This document shows, in pieces, positions 1 through 9,132 of a DNA stretch of 64,000 nucleotides. The notes below the pieces were generated by a model that made no database searches, had not been told where the DNA came from, and saw only the letters and a program-made list of their open reading frames with translations. Source of the DNA: Vulcanimicrobiota bacterium (GTDB taxonomy: Bacteria > Vulcanimicrobiota > Vulcanimicrobiia > Vulcanimicrobiales > Vulcanimicrobiaceae); assembly GCA_003161435.1 (NCBI GenBank), contig PMOS01000031.1, positions 1-64,000 on the forward strand, given 5' to 3'. How positions within the stretch are numbered: the first letter of the stretch is position 1; each line of letters starts with the position of its first letter. The position numbers were made by a program, and so were the translations under genes.

Positions 1-2
1 CG

Positions 3-1031
3 GTCAGCATCGGCTACGTCAACCTATCGGGTCCGGAACTGGTCGCCGGCTCGTACGATCTTGCCGACGCGGCACTCTACGAAGCGAAGCGCAGCGGCCG
101 CAACCGAACGGTGTGTTTCCGCGACAGCGGCACCGTGATGAACGTTTTCTCGCCGGCCAAGGGCGACATCGTCCGCAAGATGATCGCCGAGCAGCTCGTC
201 ACCACCGTGTTCCAGCCGATCTGGGACATGGAGAGCAATCGTCCACTCGGCTTCGAGGCATTGATGCGCCCGAACCCCGGCCTGGGTCTTTCAGGCCCGC
301 AGGAAGCGTTCGACGTCGCCGATCGGATTCGGCAGCTGCCGCAGCTGGACCGCGTGTGCATGCGCAACGTGCTCGCGTCGAGCGCGAACCTGCCGGCGAA
401 TTCCACGATCTTCCTGAACTACTCGCCGACGGCGTTGCTGCATCCGTCCTTCAACCCCGACGAATTCGTCGCGCTGGTGCGCGGCGCGGGGCTTCGTCCC
501 GAGCAGATCGTCCTCGAGGTCAGCGAACGGCGCATCGACGATGCCACGTCGGTCATCGAACGAGCAAAGGCGCTGCGCGCGCTGGGCGTCCGCATCGCGC
601 TCGACAACATCGGCAGCGGCCACGTGGGCCTCGAGATCATGAGCAAGCTGCACCTGGACTACGTCAAGCTCGACCGCGGCCTCGTGGGCAGAGCGATCGA
701 GAACACGGAAGCGCGCGGTGTGCTGGCGGGCCTCATCGCGATCGCACGGGAGACGGGCAGCTATCTGATCGCCGAAGGGATCGAGACGCGGCAGATGCTC
801 GACTTCGTCTCCAAAGCGCACATCCCGGTGCCGTCGGCGTTCGCCGGCGTCCGCGGAGTTCAGGGCTACGAGCTCGGCAAACCGGAGGCCGGCCGAATCG
901 ATCAACAGTCGCTGCAAGACCGCCACGAATATCTTCAGGCACGCCGCGGCGAGATCAACGTTTCAGAGGAACGTCGCTCGGATAGATCGGACGGTCGATC
1001 AGCGCCTCGAGTACCGCAGGCGACGCCGTGA
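3..1031 (+). CDS. GGDEF-EAL cyclic-di-GMP protein, 5' end missing
   Basis: The reading frame is open from the window edge. It first encodes the end of a GGDEF (diguanylate cyclase) domain, ending ADAALYEAKRSGRNRTV, and then an EAL (c-di-GMP phosphodiesterase) domain. EAL landmarks are visible: FEALMR, EVSERR, DYVKLDRGLV and EGIET. The usual DDFG motif of loop 6 reads LDNIGSGH, so the second aspartate is Asn; this may weaken catalysis. The protein would make, degrade or sense c-di-GMP in the cytoplasm, but the sensory N-terminus lies outside the window. Its 3' end overlaps the convergent helicase gene by 77 nt. The domain call is firm; the direction of enzymatic activity is not. Confidence 0.88.
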   Translation, partial: VSIGYVNLSGPELVAGSYDLADAALYEAKRSGRNRTVCFRDSGTVMNVFSPAKGDIVRKMIAEQLVTTVFQPIWDMESNRPLGFEALMRPNPGLGLSGPQEAFDVADRIRQLPQLDRVCMRNVLASSANLPANSTIFLNYSPTALLHPSFNPDEFVALVRGAGLRPEQIVLEVSERRIDDATSVIERAKALRALGVRIALDNIGSGHVGLEIMSKLHLDYVKLDRGLVGRAIENTEARGVLAGLIAIARETGSYLIAEGIETRQMLDFVSKAHIPVPSAFAGVRGVQGYELGKPEAGRIDQQSLQDRHEYLQARRGEINVSEERRSDRSDGRSAPRVPQATP

Positions 1032-3021
1032 GCGCGATGTCGCAGAAGCGCGCGAACGCGTCGCGCTCCGCCTCACCTTCGATGTAGCGCTCGCTCGCGG
1101 TGAGGTCGACTTTGCCGGCCGGCGGCAAGAAGCGGACATAGCGGCCGTCGTCGTCCTCGCCGAGCTCCACCAATCCGACGTCGGCGAAGATCCGGATCGC
1201 AATCCCGACCGTACCGCCGTCGACGCGGTCGAAGCCGAGCGTGTCCGCCACGTCCGCGAACGTCATGCGCAGCGTACCTTCGGGCGCGAGCCGCTTGAGC
1301 GCCGCGTACAGCCGGCGTAGCGTCTCGAGCGTCGGCGCCGCGCGCTCGAGGATGAAGTCGTTGATGTTCCGGTCCTTATCGCCGAACAGCAGGTGGATCG
1401 ACGCGTCGGCGCCGTCACGGCCCGCGCGGCCGGCCTGCTGGTTGAACTCGGTGAAGTCGAAGTTCAGGTGGTACAGAAAGACGTGCCGCACGTCGGGGAG
1501 GTCGATCCCTTCGCCGAACGCCGATGTCGCGACGACCACGCGAATCGCACCCTCGCGGAACCAGCGCTCGACCTGCGCGCGCTCGGCGTTCCCGACGCCG
1601 GCGTGGTAGAACGCGATCGCCTCGCCCACCGTGGCACGCAGCTTCTCGGCAACCTTCGTCGACTCGGAGCGCGAGTTGCAGTACACGATCGCCTTCTCAC
1701 CGCCGCGCACGAACCGCTCGATGTAGGCCTGCTTGTTCGTCGCCCCGCGCGCATCGACGACGTGGAGGTTGTCGCGCACCGTCGGGTCGATCACCCAGGC
1801 GTCGATGCGCAGCGCCGCGCGGATCTTGGCGAACGCATCATCGCCGGCGGTCGCGGTGAGCGCGAGGACCTGCGGCTCGCCGAGCGCGGCGACGGCCTCG
1901 CCGATACGGCGGTACGCAGGACGGTGCGTCGACTCGAACAGATGGTGCGCTTCGTCGACCACGACCAGCGACGGGCGCGACGCAGCGGCCTGGAAGCGCT
2001 CGAGGTGGAACTGCACGAACTCGGGGGTCGCGCAGATCATGTCCCAGCCACCGCTCTCGAGCGCCTCGTCGAGCGCGGCGCGCTCGCCCGCGTCGATCGC
2101 GCCGTTCGCCCGGTGGATACGCAATCCGAGCGGCTCGAGCCGCCGCACGAGCGCTTCGTACTGGTCGTTCGCCAGCGCGCGCAGCGGGTAGAGCACCAGG
2201 GTCTTCGCGCCGCTCTCCAGCGCACGCACCGCGGCCGGGTACTGGAAGCACAGCGACTTTCCGCGCCCGGTGCCGAACACGGCGAGCGTGTTGCGACCGG
2301 TATCGAGCCGCGCCAGCACCTCGCGCTGCGCGTCGCGCAGGTGCTCGTCGCCGATCAGCGCCCGCAACACGTCGTCGCGCGTCGCCGAGCCGCGTTCCGG
2401 CTCGTTGCGCGACGTCGCCGCCCGAACGCGCGTGACGTAGATGTTGATTCCGAAGCTGCGCGTCCCGCCGCCGGTGACGGCGGTCACCTCGGCGGAATAA
2501 CGCTCGCCGGCGTCGGCGTTGGGTGCGATGCGCGCCGCGATCTCGCGCCGCACGAAACCGAGCTGCAACCCGCCGAACCACACCCCGATCGCGTTCGGGT
2601 CGTGAACGTTTCGGGCGTCACGCCGCAGCTCGAGCGCCTCGCCGGGTCGCAGCGAGCCGACGATATCCTGGCGCCCTTCGAAGGTTACGCCGACGATCTT
2701 CGTGTTGAAGCCGCTCGCGTCGCCGATCGTGGCGTACGGATCGCGCGCCAGATACGCGCGCGCGTTCGCGTACAGCTCATCGAGAAAAACGCCAATGTCA
2801 CCCTGAGCTTGTCGAAGGGCGTCGTGCGCGCCGGCGTCGTCCTGAGCTTGTCGAAGGGCGACCGTATCGTCGTTCGCCTGCAAAGCGTCGGGTGTCGGGA
2901 ACTCCGCCAGGAGCCGCTCGAACGCGGCTTCTGACGGCGTAGGCGGCGGCAGCTTCTTCTTCCCCGCAGCGGCGGATCGCGCCGAGCGCGAACGCGAAGG
3001 ATTCGGCCGAGCCGAATCCAC
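955..3021 (-). CDS. HIRAN domain-RecQ-type DEAH helicase
   Basis: A 688-aa superfamily 2 DNA helicase. A HIRAN-like domain (about residues 108-180, around VGVTFEGRQDIVGS and LGFVRREIAARIAP) precedes the helicase core. The core has Walker A GTGRGKS, DEAHH, ALTATAG and QQAGRAGRDG, which is RecQ-like. HIRAN domains bind DNA ends or 3'-OH groups in HLTF-type proteins, so a role in repair of stalled or damaged DNA is likely. The start is GTG, whose G is shared with the TAG stop of secF. Two copies of a dispersed repeat (2797-2820 and 2836-2859) are translated in frame near residues 54-75, between the basic N-terminus and HIRAN. The usual RecQ zinc-binding cysteines are not evident. Confidence 0.85.
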   Translation of the reverse strand: MDSARPNPSRSRSARSAAAGKKKLPPPTPSEAAFERLLAEFPTPDALQANDDTVALRQAQDDAGAHDALRQAQGDIGVFLDELYANARAYLARDPYATIGDASGFNTKIVGVTFEGRQDIVGSLRPGEALELRRDARNVHDPNAIGVWFGGLQLGFVRREIAARIAPNADAGERYSAEVTAVTGGGTRSFGINIYVTRVRAATSRNEPERGSATRDDVLRALIGDEHLRDAQREVLARLDTGRNTLAVFGTGRGKSLCFQYPAAVRALESGAKTLVLYPLRALANDQYEALVRRLEPLGLRIHRANGAIDAGERAALDEALESGGWDMICATPEFVQFHLERFQAAASRPSLVVVDEAHHLFESTHRPAYRRIGEAVAALGEPQVLALTATAGDDAFAKIRAALRIDAWVIDPTVRDNLHVVDARGATNKQAYIERFVRGGEKAIVYCNSRSESTKVAEKLRATVGEAIAFYHAGVGNAERAQVERWFREGAIRVVVATSAFGEGIDLPDVRHVFLYHLNFDFTEFNQQAGRAGRDGADASIHLLFGDKDRNINDFILERAAPTLETLRRLYAALKRLAPEGTLRMTFADVADTLGFDRVDGGTVGIAIRIFADVGLVELGEDDDGRYVRFLPPAGKVDLTASERYIEGEAERDAFARFCDIALTASPAVLEALIDRPIYPSDVPLKR
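2797..2859. repeat. Two direct copies of a dispersed 24-bp repeat inside a coding region
   Basis: GTCACCCTGAGCTTGTCGAA followed by GGGC occupies 2797-2820. A near-identical copy, beginning GTCGTCCTGAGC, occupies 2836-2859. Related copies lie at 5708, 39669, 39701 (inverted) and 63412 (inverted). Both copies here keep the helicase frame open. Confidence 0.85.
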
Positions 3022-4355
3022 TACGGTATGGTCTTGTGTTCGGGGGCGGCGGGTTCCGGAGTCGCCGGTTCGTCACCCAGGTCGAGCCGGATCTCTTCGT
3101 GTCCGAGTTCCGCCGCCTCGTCGTGCAAGCCCAGCGCCTGCGCGTCGAGCGGGTCGACCATCTCGGGTTCCGCAGCCGAAGCCTCGGGCTTGCGCGGCAG
3201 GTCGGCGCCGAAGTTGCGGTTCTCGAGCTTCTCGAAGTCGATCTCTTGTTGACTGCGCCGGTAGCGCGGCGGCTGCGTCGTGCGGCGCGAAGCACCTTGC
3301 CGTTCGATCTCGCGACGTGCGCGCCGCGCCGCGGCGATCGCTTCGCGATCGCGCTGTGCGGTCGCGGCGTTGGCGGCGGCGCCGCGCGAGGCGGCGACGG
3401 TCTTGGGCTGCGCGGAGAGCGAGGAGCGGCGGAAGATGCTGCTGCGCTTGGCGCGCTTCTGCAGCACCGCGACCAGCGGCGCCGAGAAGAATATCGAGTG
3501 ATAACCGCCCGAGCAGATGCCGACCAGCAGCGCGAAGGCGAAATTCTGCAGCGAGGCGCCGCCGAAGGCGAGCAGCGCGACCAGCGTGATGACGACCGTC
3601 GCGAGCGTATTGACCGAGCGGGTCATCGTCTGCAGGATCGACGTGTTGACGATCGTGTCGAACGGCTGGCCGTCCATCAGCTTGACGTTCTCGCGGATCC
3701 GGTCGAGGATGACGATCGTATCCATCACCGAGTAGCCGATGACGGTCAAGACCGCGGCCAAGAAGGCGTCGTCCACCCGCTTTCCGGCGATCGCGTAGAT
3801 CCCGATCATGGTCAGCGAGTCGCGCACCAGCGCGACGACGCAGACCCAGCCGAAGATCAGGTTCCAGCCGAAGCGGAACGCGATGTACAGGAACTGGATC
3901 GAGATCGCGATGACGAGCGCCTTGATCGCGTTGAGCAGGTACTCGTGCGAGAGCGACGGCCCGACGGTCGAGATCTGCGACCCGGTGCGATCGACCGGCG
4001 CGACGGTGTTGAGCGCGGTCCACAACTGTGCCGAATTGTTTCCGAAATCGGTCTGCGTCTCGATCGTCCAGCGCTCGTTCGCCGGTTCCCCGGGTTTGGA
4101 CAGGGTGTTGATCTGCCCGTCGGTGATCTTGATCCCGTTCAGCGCCGCGGCGAGCGCGTCTTGGGTGACCGGTTTGGTGAACTTGACGGTGACGTCGGTA
4201 CCGCCGGTGAACGACAGGCCCAGCCGCAGCGGTTCGCCGGTTTTGACGACGTTGTAGATCATCATCGCGATGCCCAGACCGATGACGACGTACGAGATCG
4301 TCGAGACGATGCGGAACCATCCGACGACGTTCCAATTGAGTCGACGGAAGAACAT
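3021..4355 (-). CDS. secF: Protein translocase subunit SecF
   Basis: A 444-aa inner-membrane protein of the SecDF complex, which uses proton-motive force to help pull secreted proteins through SecYEG. The N-terminal membrane helix is followed by LGLSFTGGTDV, the SecF signature, then a periplasmic region and a block of five helices ending near residue 310. About 130 charged, Arg/Ala/Glu-rich residues then form a cytoplasmic tail not found in typical 300-330-aa SecF. The gene follows secD with no gap (stop TAG, start ATG adjacent), so the two are certainly co-transcribed, and the helicase start overlaps its stop. Confidence 0.95.
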   Translation of the reverse strand: MFFRRLNWNVVGWFRIVSTISYVVIGLGIAMMIYNVVKTGEPLRLGLSFTGGTDVTVKFTKPVTQDALAAALNGIKITDGQINTLSKPGEPANERWTIETQTDFGNNSAQLWTALNTVAPVDRTGSQISTVGPSLSHEYLLNAIKALVIAISIQFLYIAFRFGWNLIFGWVCVVALVRDSLTMIGIYAIAGKRVDDAFLAAVLTVIGYSVMDTIVILDRIRENVKLMDGQPFDTIVNTSILQTMTRSVNTLATVVITLVALLAFGGASLQNFAFALLVGICSGGYHSIFFSAPLVAVLQKRAKRSSIFRRSSLSAQPKTVAASRGAAANAATAQRDREAIAAARRARREIERQGASRRTTQPPRYRRSQQEIDFEKLENRNFGADLPRKPEASAAEPEMVDPLDAQALGLHDEAAELGHEEIRLDLGDEPATPEPAAPEHKTIP

Positions 4356-5672
4356 CTAGCGCGCCTCCGCGGTAACGACCGGGACGGCGAGCGTGCCGCC
4401 GGCGCCGTAGGCCGCCTTTGAGGTGACCAGGTTGTTGTCGACCACCAAGTCCATGAAGAAGCGGGTGATGACGACGGCGGTCAGCAGCGAGAACACGGTG
4501 CCCCAGAACAGCGTGTACGCGAAGCCTTTGACCGTGCCGGTGCCGAGCAGGTAGAGCACGCCGGCGCCGACGATGGTGGTGAAGTGCGAGTCGAACACCG
4601 AGCTGAACGCGCGCTGGAACCCGATGCGCACCGCGGCCCGCAGTGACTTGCCCGCCCACAGCTCTTCTTTGACGCGCTCGAAGATCAGCACGTTGGCATC
4701 GACCGCCATGCCGATCGAGAGCACGAAGCCCGCGATACCGGGCAGCGTGAGGACGGCGTGCGCGACCGAGAGCAGCGCCAACAACATGAGGACGTAGACG
4801 AACAGCGCGACGTCGGCCAGCAGGCCCGGCAGCCGGTACATGACGATCATGAAGACGAGCACGAGCCCAAGTCCGACGATCGAGGCGATCAGCGATTTCT
4901 GCAGATCTTCCTTGCCCAGCGTCGCTCCGACGTCGTCCTTCGAGATGAACGTCAGGGGGACGGGCAGCGCGCCGGCGTTGAGCTCGTTGGACAACGTCGC
5001 GACCTGGTCTTCCGTGAACGAACCGTGGATCATCCCGTCGGTCGAGATGATCCCTTGAATCGTCGCCGAGCTGACGTACTGACGATCGAGAAAGATCGAC
5101 AGCAGCTGGTTCATGTGATCGCGGGTAAGGTTCGCGAACTTGGTCGGGTTCTTGGTGATGAAGTTGACCTGAGGCTCGCCGCCTTGGCCGAAGCCCGGCG
5201 ACGCGCTCTTGAGCTCCGCACCGGAATAGACCACCGGGCCGCAATCCTTGTACGCACCGTTGATGTCGGCGGCGTACTTCTTGTCGGAGTCGGCGCGCTG
5301 GGCAACCTGCGGCGGGCAGATCTTGAAGTCGAGCACTGCGGCTTCTTTGAGCAGCTTATCGAGTTCATCCGCATTTTTGAGCGCCGGGACCTCGACGAGC
5401 AAGCGGTTCGTACCGACCTTCGAGATGACCGGCTCCGAAACGCCCAGCGTGTTGACGCGGCGCTCGATCACCCCCTCCACCTGGTTCTGGACGTCGGCCG
5501 TGATCTGCGGCACGTCTTTGGTCGTCTCGAGCTGAAGTTCCACGCGCGCGCCGCCCTGCAGGTCGAGCCCGAGGTGGATCTTCTTCTGGATCGGCGTGAT
5601 CGACCACGCGCAGAGGCCGACCAAGGCCAACAGGAGGACCGCTTGAAGCGGCCTCTTGAGCTTATTCCACAT
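4356..5672 (-). CDS. secD: Protein translocase subunit SecD
   Basis: A 438-aa SecD, partner of SecF in the accessory translocation complex. The start is set at the ATG giving MWNKLKRPLQAVLLL, so that the first helix sits at the N-terminus; a longer reading frame upstream lacks family resemblance. The LGLDLQGGARVEL motif follows the first helix. The periplasmic P1 region comes next, and then an RND-type membrane block with GMAVDANVLIFERVKEEL. It is the first gene of a secD-secF-helicase unit reading away from the Fur-family gene. Confidence 0.95.
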   Translation of the reverse strand: MWNKLKRPLQAVLLLALVGLCAWSITPIQKKIHLGLDLQGGARVELQLETTKDVPQITADVQNQVEGVIERRVNTLGVSEPVISKVGTNRLLVEVPALKNADELDKLLKEAAVLDFKICPPQVAQRADSDKKYAADINGAYKDCGPVVYSGAELKSASPGFGQGGEPQVNFITKNPTKFANLTRDHMNQLLSIFLDRQYVSSATIQGIISTDGMIHGSFTEDQVATLSNELNAGALPVPLTFISKDDVGATLGKEDLQKSLIASIVGLGLVLVFMIVMYRLPGLLADVALFVYVLMLLALLSVAHAVLTLPGIAGFVLSIGMAVDANVLIFERVKEELWAGKSLRAAVRIGFQRAFSSVFDSHFTTIVGAGVLYLLGTGTVKGFAYTLFWGTVFSLLTAVVITRFFMDLVVDNNLVTSKAAYGAGGTLAVPVVTAEAR

Positions 5673-5707
5673 TACCGTTTCAGCGCTGACAGCCCCGACG
5701 CTCGGAT

Positions 5708-5731
5708 GTGATCCTGAGCCCGTCGTAGGGC
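5708..5731. repeat. Degenerate copy of the dispersed 24-bp repeat
   Basis: GTGATCCTGAGCCCGTCGTA followed by GGGC differs at a few positions from the copy at 2797. It lies in the 166-nt divergent gap between secD and the Fur-family gene, where promoters for both must also lie. Confidence 0.5.
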
Positions 5732-5838
5732 AGGGAAGGGGAGAACCCCCGGATCGTAGCATGGGGGGCGGACAGCGTCAAACGACGCTCGGTCGTTCGA
5801 CCGGAGGTGGGTGCGGTCGAGATCTTAGGGGGCGTCAC

Positions 5839-6273
5839 GTGACGGACGGCAAGGGAGTCGATGCAGGACTCCTTCAGACGCGTTACCGCCTGACCAAGCA
5901 ACGGGCCGCAATCCTGCGCGCCCTCGAAGACGGCGCGCACCTCACCGCTGACACGATCCACGAGCGCGTGCGCGCCGAGCTTCCCGCGGTGAGCTTGGGC
6001 ACGATCTACCGAACGCTCGATATCTTGCGCGCGATCGGGCTCGTCCAAGTTTTCGCGCACGGCGGCGCGGCGCGCTACGAGGCCGCGCTCGACAAGCATC
6101 ATCACTTGGTCTGCCTCGCCTGTGGCGAGATCATCAACATCCCCGCGCCGCAGGTCGCGGCGCTCGCCATGGTGGTCGCGCAGGACTATCGCTACAGCGG
6201 CGTCGACGCGGCGTTGGTCGTGTCGGGCCGCTGCGCGCGCTGCGCCGGCCTTGCTCGCAACGGCATCGGTTAG
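5839..6273 (+). CDS. Fur-family metalloregulator
   Basis: A 144-aa Fur/PerR/Zur-family transcription factor. The winged-helix DNA-binding domain includes SLGTIYRTLDIL. The dimerisation domain carries the HHHLVCLACG metal region and a second CxxC pair (RCARC) that would hold structural zinc. The GTG start at 5839 follows an AGGGGG ribosome site at 5827-5832; the longer upstream frame looks non-coding. Whether it senses iron, zinc, manganese or peroxide cannot be told from the sequence. It faces away from secD and converges on the TelA operon. Confidence 0.9.
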   Translation: MTDGKGVDAGLLQTRYRLTKQRAAILRALEDGAHLTADTIHERVRAELPAVSLGTIYRTLDILRAIGLVQVFAHGGAARYEAALDKHHHLVCLACGEIINIPAPQVAALAMVVAQDYRYSGVDAALVVSGRCARCAGLARNGIG

Positions 6274-6276
6274 CGG

Positions 6277-7434
6277 TCAGGGCGTCAACTCGCGGCGCGT
6301 CTGCAGGTAGCTCTTCGCTTTGCCGACCTCTTCGCCCAGCGCGTCGACGGTCTGCGTCATCGACGAGAGCGCCTTGATGCGGTAGTCGGCCATCCCGTCG
6401 ATCGTCGCGCGCACGTTGGCGAACGCTTCTTTGAGCTTCTCGACGTCGATGGTCGGATCGGTCGCGCCTTCCTGGATCCGGCCGGCGTTCTGGCGCAACA
6501 TCTGCGAGGTCGACAAGATAAGGTTCGAGGTCGTCGAGCGCAGCGCGCCGATTTGATCGAGCACGAGCTTCTGGTTGGCCAGCGCTTGCGCGGTGACGAT
6601 GGCGGTTTCCAGCGCCGCGACGGTCGTCGTCGTCGCGCGGTCGACGCCCTTCACCAGCTCCGCGTTGTTGCGTTTGATCAAGTCGAGCGCCATGTAGCCC
6701 TGGACGTTCACCGCGAGCTGCGTGGCGATGTCTTGCTGCTTTTGGCGCGCCGCGAAGAGCACGTCCTCCGCCAGCACGCGGGCGCGCTCGGGGTCGGTCG
6801 CGCGCAGCGTCTCGACCTCACGGTCGAGCGCGTCGCCAAGCGCCCGCGCCAGATAACCGTGCTTCTCCAACTCACCCATCAGCGACCACATCGTCGACTT
6901 CTCTTGCTCGATCGACGCATTGTCGCGCAACAGCTCGTCCTTGCCGCGGCGCAGCGACTCGATGATCGCGTTCAGATGCGTTTGCGACGATTCGTAGCCG
7001 CGGAAATAATCGCGCAGCTTGTTGCCGAAGGGCAAAATGCCCAGCAGCTTTTTGGGGGAGAACAGATCGCCCTGACGTGAGGGATCGAGCTTCTCGATCG
7101 TTCCGCGCAGGTCGACCAACGATTTCGCGACCGGCGAACCTTCGCTCAGCGTTGCCATCGCGCGCGTCGGCCGCTCGAGCATCCGGTTCGACACGCCGGC
7201 CGAGCGCGTGATGTCGGCGTTCGCCAACGACTCGAGCGTGCGAACGCGCTCCTTGTACTCCGCGCTGTCGGGCGAGAGCGCGGCCAGCTCGCGCGCCAGC
7301 CGCGTCGCGTCTGCGTCGAGCCGCGCACGTTCGTCGACCGGGACCGGAACTTTGCCGATCGCATCGGACACCGCCACCGCCGCGACGGGTTCGGGCGCGG
7401 TGAGCATCGGCGGTTGGAGCGCGTCGTCGGCCAC
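6277..7434 (-). CDS. TelA-family toxic anion resistance protein
   Basis: A 385-aa, largely helical cytoplasmic protein of the TelA/KlaA family (named for tellurite resistance; members also appear in envelope stress and phage defence settings). Family-like segments include FGNKLRDYFRGYES, KHGYLARALGDALD and NVQGYMALDLIKRNNAELV. The start is GTG, 1 nt after the stop of the YbjQ-like gene. It is the last gene of a tightly coupled three-gene operon; pairing of TelA with partner proteins in one operon is common. No metal-binding motif is visible. Confidence 0.88.
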   Translation of the reverse strand: MADDALQPPMLTAPEPVAAVAVSDAIGKVPVPVDERARLDADATRLARELAALSPDSAEYKERVRTLESLANADITRSAGVSNRMLERPTRAMATLSEGSPVAKSLVDLRGTIEKLDPSRQGDLFSPKKLLGILPFGNKLRDYFRGYESSQTHLNAIIESLRRGKDELLRDNASIEQEKSTMWSLMGELEKHGYLARALGDALDREVETLRATDPERARVLAEDVLFAARQKQQDIATQLAVNVQGYMALDLIKRNNAELVKGVDRATTTTVAALETAIVTAQALANQKLVLDQIGALRSTTSNLILSTSQMLRQNAGRIQEGATDPTIDVEKLKEAFANVRATIDGMADYRIKALSSMTQTVDALGEEVGKAKSYLQTRRELTP

Positions 7435-7435
7435 G

Positions 7436-8299
7436 TCAGTCGTTGAGGCCGACCTGGAAGGTCAGCGGAACGTTCTTCGGCTCGCCGCGCTTCTCGACCG
7501 ACGTTCCGATCGCCATGAACTCGATCACGTGCGGGCTCCAGATGTGGGTCTTCTCGACGATCTGCATCCCGACGATCCCGTCGGCGCCGTGGGTCTCCGC
7601 TTCGGACTGCATGCGCGCCATGGCTAGCTCGCGCGCGTCGTAGATCGCTTCGGTGTAGTTGCCGAGCTCGATGTTGTTGCCGATCGTCTTCATCTGTTGC
7701 ATGAAGCCCTGGTGCGCAATGTGGTACACGCAGTTGCCGAGCACGAGCTCGCGCGGCACGTAGCCCGTCGACGTGACCAGCTTGTAGAAGTCTTGCACGG
7801 AGAAGTCGGACGTGAACGGCTTGTTGTCGCGCGTGCGCCAGACCGCGTCGCCGGCCGGCGCCTTGACCGCGGTTCCGATCGCGGTGAACTCGAGCGCGTT
7901 CTCGGCCCACACGTAGCCGCCGACCTCGAGCCGCACGCCGACGATGCCGTCCGCGCCGAGCACGTCGGCCTCTTCTTCCATCCGGCTCATGGCGAGCTCG
8001 CGCGCCTCGTACATCGCCGCGCTCAAGTACGGTAGCTCCTGGTTCTGATAGAAGTTGCCGTATTGAATGCCGACGTGGTAGATCGAGCTGCCCAGAACGA
8101 GCCCCAGCGGCCGCCAGCCCATCTGTTCGAGCAGGACGAACTCCGAAACCGAAAGGTCGCTGGTGAAGAGCGGCGTGCCGCCCTCGCCGCGCATGCGGCG
8201 CAGACGCGAAACCGCATCGAGCGGAACGCCGCCTTGCGTGGTGCGCACGTCCGTCGCTTGCTGCTGCCCGCGCTGGTTTCCGATACCGAAAAAGCTCAT
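7436..8299 (-). CDS. Tandem YbjQ/UPF0145-type heavy-metal-binding-domain protein
   Basis: A 287-aa protein with two copies of a YbjQ-like fold. Each copy pairs a hydrophobic strand region with a YEARELAMSRM or YDARELAMARM helix, followed by GADGIVGVRLE or GADGIVGMQIV. The family's function is poorly known; it is often described as a pentameric metal-binding-like domain. The start is the ATG at 8299 after an AGGGA ribosome site; it overlaps the upstream gene's stop as ATGA. The duplication inside one chain suggests a pseudo-symmetric assembly. Its place between an unknown protein and TelA suggests a shared envelope or metal-stress role (inference). Confidence 0.82.
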   Translation of the reverse strand: MSFFGIGNQRGQQQATDVRTTQGGVPLDAVSRLRRMRGEGGTPLFTSDLSVSEFVLLEQMGWRPLGLVLGSSIYHVGIQYGNFYQNQELPYLSAAMYEARELAMSRMEEEADVLGADGIVGVRLEVGGYVWAENALEFTAIGTAVKAPAGDAVWRTRDNKPFTSDFSVQDFYKLVTSTGYVPRELVLGNCVYHIAHQGFMQQMKTIGNNIELGNYTEAIYDARELAMARMQSEAETHGADGIVGMQIVEKTHIWSPHVIEFMAIGTSVEKRGEPKNVPLTFQVGLND

Positions 8300-9072
8300 C
8301 GTCTCTCCCTGAAAAGCCGGGTGAGGGTTTCGTGGGCGCCGCGCTCGCGTTCGGCGTAGGCACTCAAGTCCTCGATCAAGCCGCGCGTCCACTCGTCGAC
8401 GTCGACCGCCAGTGTCTTGTTCTTGATCCCGCGCAGAAAGCGCGTCACGGTCGCTTCGACGCCGCCCTGGCGCGTACGTGCCAACATATAGCGCAGCAGA
8501 TCGTCGCGGCGCGGGACGTCGAGCGCGACCGCTTCGACCGCGCCCCGGCCCAGCAAGCCGGCGCGGCGCACCGACGCAATTGCCGGGAAAGCCGCCGCGA
8601 GCTGCTCGCCCGCGCGCTCGAGGATCGCGCCGGGCTCGGGCCCGGCTTGGGCCTCGAGCCGTTCGAAGAGCCGCCGCACGAGGGTGGCCGGCGGCGCGGT
8701 CGATGGGTCGACCAACTCCGTCGCGGGAGCCTCGGGCAGCGCGTCGAGCGGGCCGAAGCGCTCGGTGAGGAACGCGCCGTTGGCGGCCAAAGCGATCTGT
8801 GCGCTTTCGGCGAGCACGCCGAGGCGCTGAACGGTGGCCCGCTCGAGCAGCCGAAGCTGCTCGACGAGCATCATCCCGGCCGTCTCGTCGCGCCGGGCCG
8901 GCGGCACGTCCAGATACGCCTTGAGCGTATCGGGAAGATAGCGGCGTTCCGTTTCCCGCAACGCGTAGGCGGCTTCGTCGCTCCCGCCCGAGGCGAGCAG
9001 CTCTTCGGCCTGCGCCAACATGCCCTCGATCCGCGAAACGAGCGCCTCGGCTTCGGTGGGCAACGCGTTCAC
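8296..9072 (-). CDS. Uncharacterised protein leading the TelA operon
   Basis: A 258-aa soluble, mostly helical protein with no motif I recognise. The start is GTG at 9072, preceded by a strong AGGAGG site six nt upstream. The 12 codons before it in the open frame look non-coding. The N-terminal half reads as alpha-helical hairpins rich in Glu/Arg/Leu, and no signal peptide or membrane helix is present. It is coupled by a 4-nt ATGA overlap to the YbjQ-like gene and then to TelA, so it is probably a partner protein of that system. Confidence 0.8.
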   Translation of the reverse strand: MNALPTEAEALVSRIEGMLAQAEELLASGGSDEAAYALRETERRYLPDTLKAYLDVPPARRDETAGMMLVEQLRLLERATVQRLGVLAESAQIALAANGAFLTERFGPLDALPEAPATELVDPSTAPPATLVRRLFERLEAQAGPEPGAILERAGEQLAAAFPAIASVRRAGLLGRGAVEAVALDVPRRDDLLRYMLARTRQGGVEATVTRFLRGIKNKTLAVDVDEWTRGLIEDLSAYAERERGAHETLTRLFRERR

Positions 9073-9132
9073 GCCGCCTCCTACCGGACCATCCCCGCGA
9101 TGTTGCATTGCCGGTCCACCAGGCCGGCGCCG

